A stretch of 64,000 nucleotides of DNA from Pipra filicauda (GCF_003945595.2 NW_024104754.1:6619704-6683703), one strand, 5' to 3'; shown: positions 14,201-27,721, counted from the stretch's first letter. Translations and numbers: made by a program. Notes: generated from the sequence alone by a model not told the origin.

Positions 14201-15180
14201 GAAAAATGAACTTGAAGGACTGGATTTGTTCAAGCTTTGGGCTGTACCCCCGTGATACTGATAGTGCCTTTTCCCTATCTCATGCAGCACCTGCCACAAT
14301 GTGCCTTGTGGGCCTTGTCTGGGGCCATGTGAATCTCTGTGGCTGGACCTCAGTACGAATGGTCTGTCACCTGCAGAAGGGCACCGAGCTCTCAGCTGCG
14401 GTCTACCCAGCACGACTGTGAGCAACGCCGAGCAGAAAAAGCAGGGAGCACATTCCCTTCTTGAGGACATCTGAGAGGGGGGCCCAGCTAGACAGCCATT
14501 CAGCATGAAAGCAAAGACCAGCGGTGCTGAGGAGGACGCAAAAGGAAAGACCTGCTGGCTCACATGCGTTTCATAGTTACCCTCGGTATTTCGTCATTCG
14601 TGCCGAGGGCACAGTATTGCTGGTTCTGAGAACACAGCATGTCAAGTGACATTTGGCTGTGGTAGACCTATTTTACAATGACACTTCGTACCAACCCACA
14701 GCTCTCAAAATGAAAAGGGGGAGGGTTTGCGAGAAATGAATTCCTCTGAAAGGTATGGCAGATGCTTTTCTAAGAATATACTGCATGATAACACACAACA
14801 CTTGCCAAAGGGGAAAGGCCAAAGGATATATATTGCCCTGCCCATCTATCAAGGAGGTCTGATAAGAACATTAATGCATACTCAGCTCATTTTTTACTTC
14901 CTTTTAAGTTATTTTTTTCATTATCTGTTTACACCAGAGTCTTTACCTAGTTGTCTATGCTTGAGTACTTTGGAGGGATGCTGAATTATAGAAAAATTAA
15001 ACTGAGATTCCCCATCTTTTTTCTCTTCCTCTTTTTTGGGGGGCTGGCAAGTTACAGCAGTCAGCAGCTGTCATGTCTTGTTAAAATGACAATCACACCC
15101 CTATTTGCAAGGACTAGATACAAAATTACAAAACCTGACTCTAAGGTGAGGATGACCCCACCATAAATGTTAAACATGTA
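11286..15180. other. Intergenic, no gene seen
   Basis: Mostly AT-rich. There is a modestly GC-rich stretch at about 12970-13080 with a few CpGs. Several overlapping open frames of 60-133 codons between 12.8 and 14.6 kb lie on both strands and have no recognisable domain. Confidence 0.55.
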
Positions 15181-15320
15181 TATCACAGAATCACAGAATA
15201 TCCTGAGTTGGAAGGGACCCACAAGGATCAACGAAGTCCAACTTCTGGCCCTGCACAGGACAACTGCAAGCATCATACCATGTGCCTGAGAATGTTGTCC
15301 AAATGCTCCTTGAAGGTGTG
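15181..15320 (-). mobile_element. CR1 LINE 3'-end fragment, antisense
   Basis: The + strand begins ATCACAGAATCACAGAAT, the reverse complement of the CR1 3' terminal repeat. It continues with GAGTTGGAAGGGACCCACAAGGATCA and the CAA...GTCCAACT stretch typical of inverted CR1 3' ends. Only the last 140 bp or so of the element is present. Confidence 0.9.
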
Positions 15321-16456
15321 GGCGTATTTTAGGGCAGAGGAGGGGTAAAACTAACAATGTTTTTAAGATTTGAGGCCCACTCTTTAATGTAAAAGTTAGG
15401 TTCTTCCTAGAAGGGGGAACGTTGTGAGTTACTTATAAAGCCTCAGGGTGCCAGCCTCCAGAGTTACAGGAACTTTGGCTCAGAAAGCTTGCAAAAATGT
15501 TCCCTTTGCACCATTTTCCTGCAGCTAAATCTTGCTTTGGACTGTATGACTTGTGTCTATTAGTAAATCAGTGACAATTACTGGGGAAACCTCTCTCCCT
15601 GCAAAGCTGAGTGACTGTACCCAAACTGCTTATCTGGAGCTGGTACTGGAACATCCCCACTCCCCATGTGTGGGGCCCTTCAGCGACAGCACCTGCTGGC
15701 TGCCCCGGGGTAAGGGCTGGCTGTTCTCTTGCCAACACCATGAGCTGGTAACTAACACTTGGTCTTTGAGTTTAAATACCTTACAACACTCAGGCACAGC
15801 TGCTGGAGAACAGTGTGGCAGCAGCCAGAGTATTCCTGAAGGCCAGAGCTATTGATTCCAGAAGAAAGTACCTTATGGCAAACACCCAGAGCAGCATCTG
15901 CCGTTCACACAGATACGTGCAGGGTTCCTCACATCTGCATCATTCCTATGGCTGTGGCTGATCCAACAGGATTTACCTTATAAATACAGAAAACTGCAGT
16001 AAAATTCTGGGCACCCAGAACTCCTATTCCCTGAGCTCCCTCTTGAGGTTCCTAATATGCCCAGATTCGCCTTATCCTTTGGAGGGAGAGCGCAGCCCTG
16101 CTTTAAGCCCTTAACATTCACTTGCCGTGTCTGTTAGACTCTGGAGTGAACTGTGTGTTTCTGGAAGATAGTCGCCTGCCCAAATTAAATGTCTGTTGTA
16201 TTTCTCACAGCCATCATTCAAATCAGGCCCTCCTTCAGCCTTTCCTATCAGAGCAAATGTGCCATTTTCATGGATTTTGCTACTGCAGTCATTGCTTAGG
16301 AGGCCTTTGAGGTCAAAGGTGAGAAAACCTCAAATGCCTCACCAGGAACTGTGCAGAAATAAATTTCAAATAAATTTCATTTCACCGATTTACCCTCCGA
16401 TCTGACACTGCTCAACTGTATTAGGATTTAGTTATCTTCACTATATGTTAGAGGTA

Positions 16457-16466
16457 CCATATATGG
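16457..16466. promoter_or_regulatory. Perfect CArG-box sequence (possible SRF site)
   Basis: CCATATATGG matches CC(A/T)6GG exactly. A few such matches are expected by chance in 64 kb, so a function is not implied. Confidence 0.2.
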
Positions 16467-18542
16467 TCTACTGGAGGGTCAAGACTCAGAAAGATTTAAA
16501 CAAAACCAAAATGTATGTGGTTGAGGAAAAAGCCTTGAGGAATTCTCCAGCCCTGTCTTGACTATTGGGAGTGTTTTGGGCTAGTTAGTATTTTAGGACA
16601 TGTTTTCATGATCCGTTTTACCTGATCTCAGTCAGCATCATCGAGAAAAGACATCGCCATCCAAAATGCCCCTTTGGCCTCCAGCTGCACCACCCCACCC
16701 TGTTGTGGTGGCACTGAGATGATTTTGGCTATGGGATGAACTGGAACAAAGATAGGATTTAGGTTGCACAGTTGCACAAGGGCTAGTGCTGCTACAAGGA
16801 AGAGAGAGACATGGGGCTGGGGATAGGGATATAGGGGGCAGGGAATGATCCTGCCCATTTTGGTAGAAATTCCTCTTAGATGAGGTCAGGCTGTCAGTGA
16901 AAACACACTTGCAGGACAGGGGCCCTTCGTTCTTCTCTATGTGATGAGACAATTCAGACATTGTGCAATGTCTTCTCACTCGGATCACAGTAATTTATAC
17001 AGTAAAACCCCACCAGTTTAATCATTAAAAGATGGCAGTTTTGGCCTACCAGAGAGAAATGCTGAGGTGGGAGGTTGACAGCTACTTTAGCTTAAGAGAT
17101 AAGAGCTGATACTTGGCAGTAGCACGAACTAACTGCAAGCCAATCCTCTTTTGGTGGGAAAGGTTTAGTGCTGCCTTGTGTAAGGTTGCTGTTACAAGAA
17201 GAATGTTTTGGCACCTCAAAAGCAGCACAACAGTGCCCACAGTGTAACAGCAAAGATGGCCCAGTTTGTTGGTAAACAGTGTTGCTCCCTGAGGAGAATT
17301 TCCTCTTGAAGGTTGATGATTGCCAATGCAAAGTAGAGGTGCCTGCAGCCTGGAGCTTTAAGAGCACAAGGATAAACTTTTCGTCATGTCTTCACCAGAA
17401 GTCAAGACACATGAAACACGATTTGCCACTAAAACGTGTTGATTGTCTGGGCTTCACAATGTCCTTGAAATGAACACAAGCAGCTTAAAAGATAAGGTGC
17501 CATCAGCTAAGCACTGCTCTTGCCCAGTCTTCAAGGACTGGAGCTCTTGGTGGCACTGGGATTAAAGAACCGACCCGTCTTTGATCACAAAATACCCTGG
17601 CATCTGCCTTCCCTTTCCTGCTAAATGAATGATGGTTGCTGTAAACACACACTCTTGTAGAAAGCTTTCAGCTATCAAGGGGAAAAAATGTCCCAAAATT
17701 ATGCAGACAACTGTGTTAGGCATTTACACAGTTTGGAGTGTACAAGCTAACTGTGGCCTTTATGACATTTGCTATTAAACCAGGGAATCGAGCAAAAGCC
17801 TTGAAGAAACCCTCGGCACTTAATCAAGTGGATCTCCATATCAGCAAATGCAAGTTAAATAAAAATGTAGGTAATCCCTGAAAATGCAGAGCAAATGGAT
17901 TACCATGCACATGGTATGCACGGTTCTGCTGTTCATTTCAGCACAAAGAGAAGTACCAGTGCTCACCTGGGGCACCCACAGCACCACCCTAGGGCCCCGC
18001 TGGCCCCATGCATGAGTGAAAAGTGCAGGAAAGAGAACATTTCTTGTGCAAAAATTGCAAGCAATAATACTAAAACCAAGAGGCAGGTGTGTTCCTCTTT
18101 AACCAGCTGAAAAGTCTGGTAGTATGTGGGTGAATGAGGCCAGGGTCCTGCTTCAGAGAGGCTGTTGGGGAGGAACTGACTGTGATTCACTTCAGGAGAG
18201 CGTTGGTTGATGGTGAGGAGGAGGCTGGTAGCCTTTGCTTCCCACCACACTCACTGGTGCAGTGCCTGCAGTCACAGGGCACAGAGAAGGGGGAAATGAA
18301 GAGATAGGGGTGGCTGCAAGTAGAGGGGGAGATCAAAGCTTCTTCCTTTCCCTCCTCTGCTTCTGGACCCTCAGTTTGAACTTCTGTGTCTTATTTCTGT
18401 TGTGTTTCTTGGTGTTTGTTTTCCCTAGAGGTTCACCTGCAGGGGCAGACCTCTGTGAAGAGAATCCCTTCCACACTGTGCCAAAAAAGAACTCCTGCTC
18501 TGCTAGAGATCCTGAGCCACAGCAGCTGGCAGGCCAGGCTTG

Positions 18543-18587
18543 CTATCCCTGCTATCCCTGCTATCCCTGCCATCCCTGCTGTCCCTG
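18543..18587 (+). repeat. 9-bp tandem repeat, five copies
   Basis: Three exact CTATCCCTG units are followed by CCATCCCTG and CTGTCCCTG. As the unit is three codons long, it makes a Cys-Tyr-Pro repeat in one frame. That frame has no other sign of coding. Confidence 0.9.
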
Positions 18588-19620
18588 TATCTGGGACGGG
18601 GGCAGGTGGTTGCTCCTCGCCCTTTCTGCTGACACCATCAGAGTAGCAACAAGCTTTACAACTTCAAGAGCCAAGTCATGTAACCATTTCTGTCCTCCCA
18701 GCTGCATTTGCCTTACAGGATGGCAGCATTTGATATCTCAAAAGATAAAGAATATTTTGTTGTAAGCAAAGGAAAAACTAGAGAAGATTCATGGTGGTAC
18801 TGGGGGTGTGGGGGGGAATGAGCTCAAAACCATAGACAAGGCAAAAGTCTGAATAGTCAGATGAGAGAGGAAGGTTATAGTGTGCAAGTGAAGAGGCATT
18901 TGAGTCACATTGCAAGCTTGTACTATAAAACGATCTCTAACTATTTCCCAGAAGGTGATTAGTTTGCATAATTTGGAAGTTTTATGAAGGGTATTCATTG
19001 GAACTCAATGAATAATTATTTTTTTGTGTTTCATTGGCAAATTTGGAAAGTCAAGAGGACTCATTTCAGTCAGACCGAAAGGGAAAAAAATGATTTTTTT
19101 TTTTTGTGAGCTGAGAAGTAAAACAAATAATAATTTGGAGCCTTTGAATCAGATATTTGTTCCTAAAAATTTCAATGCTTGATTTTGACAGTGGCTATTT
19201 AAATATTGTTTGAATATTTCAAAATACAGAAATTTTTGAAAAGAAAAAAAAAGATGCTTTGAAAGAAAAACCAAATACTTTAATTTGAAAAAAACATTGA
19301 GAACAATTGCATTGGAAATTCTGAGGGTTTTTTTTCTTGATATCAAAGCATATGATTGTACTGGTCGAGCTCTTGAAACGTATTATCTCCTGTCCTGAAC
19401 TTTTGGCTGCAGAAGTTAATTTCAAAAACAAAAGCCCCATTCCAAGGTTCGACAGTTTATCACGCAAATCTAGATTCCTCAAGACTCCAGAGCCTGCAGG
19501 TCCATGTGTCTCCAGCTCCCCAGGGGCCTAGGGACTCTAACTAAAAGTTAACCAGTAACTGCAAAGTCACAGAGAGAAATTATAGCTGCACTCTCTACAG
19601 AGCCTGCATTTGCCAGCTCA

Positions 19621-19641
19621 GTGTGTTATGACATAACACAC
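19621..19641. repeat. Perfect inverted repeat, 10-bp arms
   Basis: GTGTGTTATG and its exact reverse complement are separated by a single A. It is a compact 21-bp dyad in intergenic DNA with no gene nearby. Confidence 0.9.
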
Positions 19642-22303
19642 AGTCTACCATGACATAGCTTGGAAATTAAATTACTCTGTTTCTGGATGCAGTATTAAAA
19701 GAGCAACAACAAAAGCGCTCTTATAGAGCATTCGTAATTAAGTCCCTTCAAGTTAGGAATGGGTGGTGCTGTAGTTTGGTAGCTGTTGAAGGAATGGAGG
19801 AATGGCAATGACGAGAGACCAAATCCTGCCCAGGACCTCTAGCCCAAAGACCTTGATACAGAGATACCATGTATTTTCACTGAATCTTGACTCCTGGCAA
19901 TAACTCAACACAGGCTGACATATCAGGCAGGTAGTACTGCAGCAATACCGCTTACAAGGCCGTGGCAGCAAAATTTGTTGATGAAGTTAGGTCTTTAGAG
20001 TACTGAGAACCAGGCAGTCTGCTTTATACTACTTCTTTTAAAAGACATAAGTTAGTCGCTGACATTTGAAAATCATAAGAAGTGGGTTAATACAATGGCC
20101 ATTTAAATGAGCAAACATAGCAAAAAACCTTAGGAAGTGAAACTTTCTCAAGAAAGTTTTGCGTAACAGCACTTGCTCTTGCTGTAAAAGGTTCCCTTCA
20201 CATTTTTCTCATTTCACCCATTATTGCTTATAGATAGAAAAAAAGACAAAATTGTATGTTGGAAGTGTGTAAGACACCCTTGGGTCTTCTTTGCAAAAGA
20301 GCTAATGATTTAAAAATGAAAATTGTTGTTGGGAACTTGAAAAAAGTTTCAGGAAAATATGTACATGCATTTTCTGAAAAATTTCCCCTTTTCCTTCAAC
20401 ATTTCATCAAAATTGTAAAATTCAAAACATTTCCTCCCATTTTGCATAGAGCTTGATTTTTTATTGGACCCCATCCAACACATTTGTTTTCTTTGTATGT
20501 ACCAGATGTAATCTCACTGATCTGTAAAAGAAAAAATTCCCCAAGTGATGTGTTACCCACAAGCCTGTCCTTCTTTTTATAACCCCTCTTACTGATTTTG
20601 CAGCCTTATTTCATAATCTCTTTCCCCTCTAGAAACACATTTACAAACCTTGATTCTCCTCTTCATCCCTAGTAGGCCAACCAAACTGCTCACTGCCATA
20701 CTTTTTAGTATCTGTTATCCCTGTGGCCAAAACATTAGGAATTCTTTTGGAGGATGGAGCTGAATTTTAAAATGCAGGATTTCCTAGCTGGGTTTTCAGG
20801 TGATGATAGTGGCAAGAGCCAGCTGGAGCTGTGAAGAAGCACTTAAGTTGGATGCTCACTGCAGTCAGAGGCTTTAAAGCAGGCATTAATCAGTGCTCAG
20901 CTTAAATAACCAGGAGAGCAAACTGGTCACACTCACACATTCAAGTTAATATTCTTAGAGTTGCTATAGATGTGACTGTTTAAGAATATGAGAAAGATAA
21001 GGCTTGTAGGGAGCGTTAACATCTGTCAGCAAACAAGTATAGTAAGTAAGAGCTTCCAAGCAGAGGTAGAGCCTTGTCAGCTTTTTCAAGCTGTCAGTTT
21101 GACTAATGAAAAACTTCATCCCCTCCTTGCACATTGGCCTTTCTGACATTTCAGGGTTCTGTTTTCATACTTAGCCCTGATAGGCACTGTGGGAAAGGGG
21201 AATAGCTGAGTCCTAGAAATGTGGTTTCAAATACTTTGTAAACTAGGGAAGACAAAGGAAGTTTGAGTTATCACTAATGCAAGGGTAAGGCTTTGTACAT
21301 GAGATCAGGTTCTGTGGTGAAGAGTGGGTTGAACAACAAATCCTGCAGCTGAGACATTTTGGAAGGTATAGGCCCTGCTTTTATTTTGCTGACTCACCTG
21401 ATGCCAGCCACAAACCCAGCGCTTGGCTATAGTATCCCATTTGCAGAGAGGTCTGCTTTATGGGGTAACTATTTTTTTTGCAACTGCTACACTTCAAAAC
21501 CAGAAAGATTCCTGCAAAGTCTGGGATTTATTCTATAATCCTCTGCTAGAAATTCCTTATCATTGTTTTCCAGAGCCTCTGGCCTATGATTTAATACATA
21601 TTCTAATGGAAACTCATAATCCTTGCATACATCACTGTAAACTTTTAGTAACCCGTGGTGGCACGGACCAAAGGCAAACAGATCGAGCATATAACTTCCT
21701 TACATCAGGGCATAAACCCAACAGATCTTAGACATAACTCCCAGGAACAGATTCTCTGACAAGCCCTGAATGAACAATCTATGATATAGCCACTGTGCAT
21801 TCTATGCTTTCTGTAAGTAAAACTGCAGGGAAAGAGGCAAGGAGAAGGTGTGGGAAGCAGAAAAGTGAGGTGAGGTTATATCAAGGAGGGATTCTGAAGT
21901 GATCCCCATCCCTCAGTGCTGTGTTTCCATACCACCTTGCTCTGTCATGCAAAATTTAAAGAGTATTACTGACAGGGATGCAGGTGGTGCATTATCTGGT
22001 CTTCAATAAAATGTTTTTTTTCATTCACAAGAGGCTTCTGGGCAGGTTTTGTCTGGGAATATATTTCACTCACAGCCTAACAGTGACATCTGAAAGCACT
22101 GAAAAGCTACATATAACCATCACTGATGCAGCCACTCATATTTCTTCCCAGTCATCCAAACATCCTTTCCACTTTTGGTATTCTCATTTCATCTCATTCT
22201 CCATCTCATGACAAGCCCTCTGAGATTTTCACACAGAAACTGTTTCCCCAAGATGTCCAAGGCTTGTGGCTTGTGTTCCCAAACTCGGTGTGCCCCTGGG
22301 AAG

Positions 22304-22333
22304 AGAAGCACAGCACACCTGTGCTGTGCTTCT
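22304..22333. repeat. Near-perfect 30-bp palindrome
   Basis: AGAAGCACAGCACA is followed by two C residues and then its exact reverse complement, giving 14-bp arms. The surrounding sequence does not extend the pairing. Confidence 0.92.
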
Positions 22334-25300
22334 GAGATCTAGTCCCTGCAAAGGCAAATCAGACAAAATGTGGATGTGGTTGAATGTGACAAAATACCTT
22401 CAGAAGCCTTAGCCCATGATCGCTACTCACCTCAACTGCTGAAACATTCTCTTTGCTGGTCTTGACAAAGGTTGGCTCACTGCTCTGCATTCAAAATGTT
22501 TGTGTGAATCCATCAGTTTGAACCCCTTGTCATTCTTTTTGTGCATGTCTGGTGATTTCCCCCTTCTGCTATATTACTGTTTCCTTCCTTCATTTAATTT
22601 AATTTCACTTCATTTCCCAGCCCTTCCCATTCTATCAGCTCAAATTCACTCTTCAGAAATGGCCTCCAGACTTTGGCAAACAAAGCTGATCTTCATTACT
22701 CAAAGAGGTACTTTAGAATGTGCTCTGTGCCTTTCCTTGGATGAACTTCCCACTGTGAGCTTAGGAAAATGCCTTTCCTTGTCAGGTCTCCTGTCCTTCA
22801 AATATTTGCATTCTCTGTATATCTACTGAGCTGGAGCACTGTCTCCTTTATGTAAACTTCATTGAATCTTCTGCTTTTTAAAGGATTAATTCTAGGTTTT
22901 CCATGAGTCCTGCTTTGATCTGAAATTTGAAATGCCATAATTTTTATTTTTTTTAATCAGAAACTAAATTAGCTCTGTGCAAACTGGAAGTAGGCTCTTA
23001 ATTATGCTCTCCATCTGTACCCTTTAAAAATATTTCTTACACATCTCATTTTTTATTAGAACGTCACTCCTCACATGTTTGCAGCAAAGCTTTATGATTT
23101 ATTCCTGTGTCCCTCATGAAATGCAAACTGCTGTACTGTCAGAGCCAGGGACTCTAAGAATACAGCTACCTTTTGTTGTTTTTTTCTTTTGCAATGCTTT
23201 AAGAAATAAAAGAAAGTGGAAGTAAAACATTTCTCCACTATTTCTCCAGTCACAGGGTCTACTTAACTGTTTCATCTTAAATTTGGGGGGGTTCCTTTGG
23301 TTCTTTGCTTATTCATGAAAACAGACCAGTTTTCAGTGTTCACTCCGGGGTGAACATGTCTGCTTTACTCTGTGTCCACTCACAAGTGATTGGTTAGGAA
23401 CAACAGATATGTGGAGCCCTGCTTTGGAAAGCTCCTTCCAGTAAAGGAAGGTCCTTAAACATCTGCCAATGTACTCTATTCAAATTCCTTCTAAAATCTC
23501 TCCCTTGCCACAACCCTCTACATGAAACTGAAGAAGAGCAAGGAAGTCTGTGTGTATAGACCTTTTCAGCCCTGTCTCTTTATTTCCGTATCTCTTTCCA
23601 TACAGCTCAGGTCTTACATTTTGACTGCAAGCTGATGGGGCACAGGGTGGGGGCAATACAGTCACATGGGCAGGGGGCCTGGTTGCTGCTGGGGCACTTA
23701 TGGACTGTGACAAAGAACATATAGCAAACCCAGCTGGGTAAGGGCTACAGTGCAGATCTACCAGGCTAATTTAGAACTGGTAGCATGAGCAGTTGAGAGG
23801 CAATTTGCCCTCTGTATTGGATAACTATAGATGCCCTGAATATCAGGAAAGTTTGTTAGATATAATTAGCTTTACAGTAGGGCAAACAAAGCCTACATTC
23901 TAAAAAGAAATGCCAACAATTGTAGCACAAAGAAAAGCTCACACATCCACCCACACCTCAAATCCTTCTGGACAATCTGCTGGTCAGCAAAACTGCACAA
24001 GAAATGTGCTCTGAGAAGCAGTGAAAGGAGAATTCCTCAGCTACTGCTGTCCTCACTTCTGCTGAGGCTGAACTGAGGGCACAGCCTTAGGACTGGAGAG
24101 CAGCATCTACAAAACCAGGTTAGAAGCTGACAAAAAGGCAACATTTCTGAGAGACTTAAAAATCAGTGTTTTTGTGATATGAATTGAGGTCCCTTTAGAG
24201 ACTAAGACTGATCCACCAAACTTGGTCATATCTAGGCCTTTACTTACACTAATCAGGTTTTAGTCCTTTCATGGTAATGAAACAATATTTTTCCAGTCAC
24301 TGTGTTATTTCCTTTTCTCTTTACCTATTGTTTTGTAGAAAAGATTTTTTCAGACACTTAGAGGTCTGGATTTTTTTCAAATGACAATGCATTTCAAAAC
24401 CCCAATAGGTTTGTGGCAAACTAACATGGTAAAAACGTGAACTGTTTAACATAATAAGACATGATCTCACATTTTGAGTTTAACAAAATATCCTGAAACT
24501 AGATACTTATGCAAATTATAAGAATCTCTTCTCTCCATTACATCTCAAGTAATTCACCAAGTAAGTTCCTGTCACAGAAGAAAAAAACACGGGCAGCACG
24601 AGACAGGCTTTAAAGTCTGAAAATAATTTTGTGAATAATAACATTTTACAATGGGAATTCTGACAGGGTGTCAGGAGGAAGTTTTGCCCTAACAAGCATT
24701 CAATGAAGAAAAGCAAATCACTAGATTGCAAGAGACTAACCCCAATTGAGCAAGAAACTTACATGAGAAACCTGGTTATTTAACCTCCTAACAAGGTGAC
24801 TAATCACTGGAGTGCCGGCCAGCGTTCAGGGGAAATCGCATGTCCCTCCCTCAGCTAAGTTCAAAGAGGCCGTGAGACCCAAACCACTCCTAAGCTGATC
24901 CCTCTCTTCAAGGCTCTGCAGTTTAGCTCTGCGAGGCCCTCAGTCCTCTCCCGTGCTCTGACCCTTTGCTATGGTAGCATATGTAGAGGATAAAGGTTTC
25001 CTGTGATCTGGGAATTAATATCACCCCTTAGGACAGAGAGTACTATAGTGTAAGTATGTGCACTGAGCTTTTGGACACAGCAAGCACAAAGCACAGGGTG
25101 TTTCAAACAGCCTGAGGAATAACCTGAATCTCAAAAGTAGGGCTCTTCTTTCACCCATTACCTTGCTCTGGCCCTAGGCCACGTGTAAAGTTCCATTTAC
25201 GGAAAAAGGTAAAAGAAAAAGAGTTCTCAAGATAGTCAGGGCAGGAAGATACCAGACTATACAGACAAGAAGGTGCAGTAAGTAGGTAAGATAGATCCTA

Positions 25301-25661
25301 TGGCTGTAGCCCACACAGGATGGCTGTGATACACAGGGAAGGTGGATCAAGCAGAAGTCCAGAGATTCTTGATCAGCTGAAGAGTAGTTAGAGAAGGGGC
25401 ACAGCAGAGAGAAAAGGTGTCCCCAGAAACTCTTATGGATTTTATTTTAGGGGAAAACTCGTTCAGTTACCAATACCTTGTTCCATGCTACAACAGCTAG
25501 GAAGGATGGGAACACGGAAGGTGAGATCTTATTTGGAACAAGATCGCTTTTACTGCATCATCCATCTGCTATTTGCATACATTAACTCAAGATCCAAAGC
25601 CTGATTAGCAAGGATAGAGGGCACCATAGCAAGGTGATCTCTAATAATTAGAAGGGATAAC

Positions 25662-25696
25662 CCAGGGCAGCCTGGGCTCACCTCAGGCTGCCCTGG
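25662..25696. repeat. Inverted repeat, 13-bp GC-rich arms, 9-base loop
   Basis: CCAGGGCAGCCTG and its exact reverse complement flank a 9-base spacer. A transcript from either strand would form a stable hairpin, but the stem is too short for a typical microRNA precursor. It lies about 2.2 kb upstream of the CTLA4 start codon. Confidence 0.9.
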
Positions 25697-26094
25697 CTGT
25701 GAAGACAGACATGACTTCCAGACTCCAGAGGAAAACACACTGTGCTTTACCTAAAAGAGCAATTATCATAACATGGGACTTTTAAGGAGGAACAAAGGAA
25801 AGAATTAAAAACTTGTGGAGCTGAAAAGGCACACTGAGAAAAAATATCCAGGAAACGAAATGAGTGCCACTGGAAACAATGCTTGCCAAAGCAGTCTCAA
25901 ACACCAGAGAGAGGAGTGCCAGAGCACTCTCGCTCTTGGTGTATAAGATGCTGTGAATATGTGGGGCACGAGCATGGAGTTTTGCCTGGCAATCCTTTGC
26001 CAGTGTTTCATGGCTAATTACACCATCAATTTGGAGTCTCAATCAATTATCAGGTGACATTATAGTTGACGAGGGTCAAATGCATCATTTGAGA

Positions 26095-26282
26095 GAGTAA
26101 TCAGGCATTGGAATGGGCTGCCCAGAGAGGTGGTGGATTCACCATCCCTGGAGATTTTTAAACGCAGATTGGACATGGCACTGAGTGCCACGATCTAGTA
26201 AATGGACTGGATTTGGACCAAGGGTTGGACTCGATGATCTCGGAGGTCTTTTCCAACCCAATCGATTCTATGATTCTATGAT
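26095..26282 (+). mobile_element. CR1 LINE 3'-end fragment, sense
   Basis: It contains the standard CR1 3' block (GGAATGGGCTGCCCAGAGAGG, then CACCATCCCTGGAG, then GGTTGGACTCGATGATCTC). It ends with the diagnostic terminal repeat GATTCTATGATTCTATGATT. The copy looks fairly young, since the terminal repeat is intact. It lies 1.4 kb upstream of the CTLA4 TATA box. Confidence 0.95.
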
Positions 26283-27713
26283 TTGTTTAACTGCATACCA
26301 AACCCAAGCCCAAAAGATACAAAGGACAGATAATTTAGTTACTACTCCGGATATGAAAATGCCAGTCATAACCTGGTAATTTCATGTCATAAATCTCACA
26401 GATATTCTGGTACGTGATGTTGCAATAGCATTTATTTAAGATTACATTTAATATTAAAATTGATTTAAGCTTGTCTAACCAGTAATACAATATGTGCCTG
26501 ACTCATTATTAGGGTGCATTTCATTTTCCCATAGCTGTATTTTTATTTATTATCAGTTCTGTTTTGAATGCTAGTTGAGATTAAACTGACTGTGAATCTG
26601 TAATTACAAACAATTGTTGCATCGCTTAAGTACGGAAGCAGTAAACTTATTTATATCATTAGGTATTTATGTGATTTCAAGATCAGATACTTATCCTGGA
26701 TCTTCGGATTGGGCAGGCTACTGTTCAAGAGCTAATGCTGTTAGTTTTTCTAGGTCACAGTCCAAAAGCAGGTCTTTGCAATTTACTATATCTACATATA
26801 TAAGTGATGAAGCACCTTCTAAAAGAACTTCTCAAAGTCTGTGTACAAAAAAGAGTGCTGACCTTCAGTATAACTGAAGTGAACCATTTTTATGGAATTC
26901 TTTAGGCAATGATTCATGGATATGACAGCCTAACATACAAAAAAGCAAAATGATTTTCAGACCTTACATGACTTCTAAAAGGCCCATGGGTGAAAACTGT
27001 TTCACTGAGATTTGAAATGACACAGGTGCTCTAAGCAGAGATTGCAATAATCAAAGCTCCTGCAGCGTTTTTCATCTGTTGATGTCAAGGTAGTTAGACA
27101 GTAAAGTCTGTCGGTAGGGAAAATTCTGTACAGATGTGGAAGTCATTAGCTATAAACCTAGATAATTTTTTCTTGGAAACAGGAAAGCTTAAAGAGGTTT
27201 AACCCTTATGATTCAAGTCACATTGCTGATATGAAAAAAATTAAGTAATTGCAAGTGTAGTCAGTATTTTGGAGGGGGCAGCAATTTTTTAACATCAAAA
27301 GCACTAACATTAAAGCAAGCAAAGATATTGGGGGTGGAGGAAAGTCCTTCACAAAAAAACCAGCTTGCAGTGATTCACTGTGCCACATTAGGCAGAAGTA
27401 TAGTTCTCTGTGTGTTGTCCTAGAAGGAAATACCTGATTATTTCTAAAATATTAAGTGCTATGATTCTGCAAGCTGGCAGCACCAAAGGGCTGAATTGCT
27501 CTAATGGATGATTACCTTTCCTCCCACAATTCTTCAAGCAGAATGGATGGCAGTTTCAGATTGAATATATATTTTCCATCTGCTGAATAGTTGTTTTTGT
27601 TCGTGCTGTTTGAGGTTAACTGTGCACGTACTAATCAAACCCACTACTTCCTTTCTCGTAAAACCAAAACAAAGCTTCATATTACTTTCAGGTACAGCAT
27701 CTTGGATCAAAGC
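26283..27713. other. CTLA4 upstream region
   Basis: AT-rich 5' flank between the CR1 copy and the TATA box. It holds no recognised exon. An 87-codon open frame (26614-26877 +) has no family resemblance. Some stretches (about 26500-26700) are rich in TAATTA- and ATTGTT-like words. Confidence 0.5.
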
Positions 27714-27721
27714 TATATATA
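27714..27721 (+). promoter_or_regulatory. CTLA4 TATA box
   Basis: TATATATA lies about 150 bp before the CTLA4 start codon, which predicts transcription starting near 27743-27752. No ATG occurs between there and the chosen start. Mammalian CTLA4 also has a TATA-type promoter. Confidence 0.6.

Larger units (their letters stand above)
15321..26094. other. Intergenic, no gene seen
   Basis: AT-rich DNA upstream of CTLA4 without recognisable exons. It holds a CArG-box sequence (16457-16466), a 9-bp tandem repeat (18543-18587) and three notable inverted repeats (19621-19641, 22304-22333, 25662-25696). Open frames here (up to 176 codons at 18235-18765 +) have no family resemblance, and the longest one runs through the 9-bp repeat. 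Confidence 0.6.

Noticed and set aside
14162..14563. 133-codon minus-strand open frame
   Set aside because: No recognisable family, and opposing frames of similar length overlap it.
16457..16466. CArG box as a functional SRF site
   Set aside because: About four exact matches are expected by chance in 64 kb, and no gene is near; kept only as a low-confidence site.
18235..18765. 176-codon open frame with a Cys-Tyr-Pro repeat
   Set aside because: It runs through a 9-bp tandem repeat; no start context, domain or splice support.
1..27700. Search for CD28 exons upstream of CTLA4
   Set aside because: No V-domain exon with MYPPPY and no YMNM tail were recognised. CD28 probably lies outside the window.
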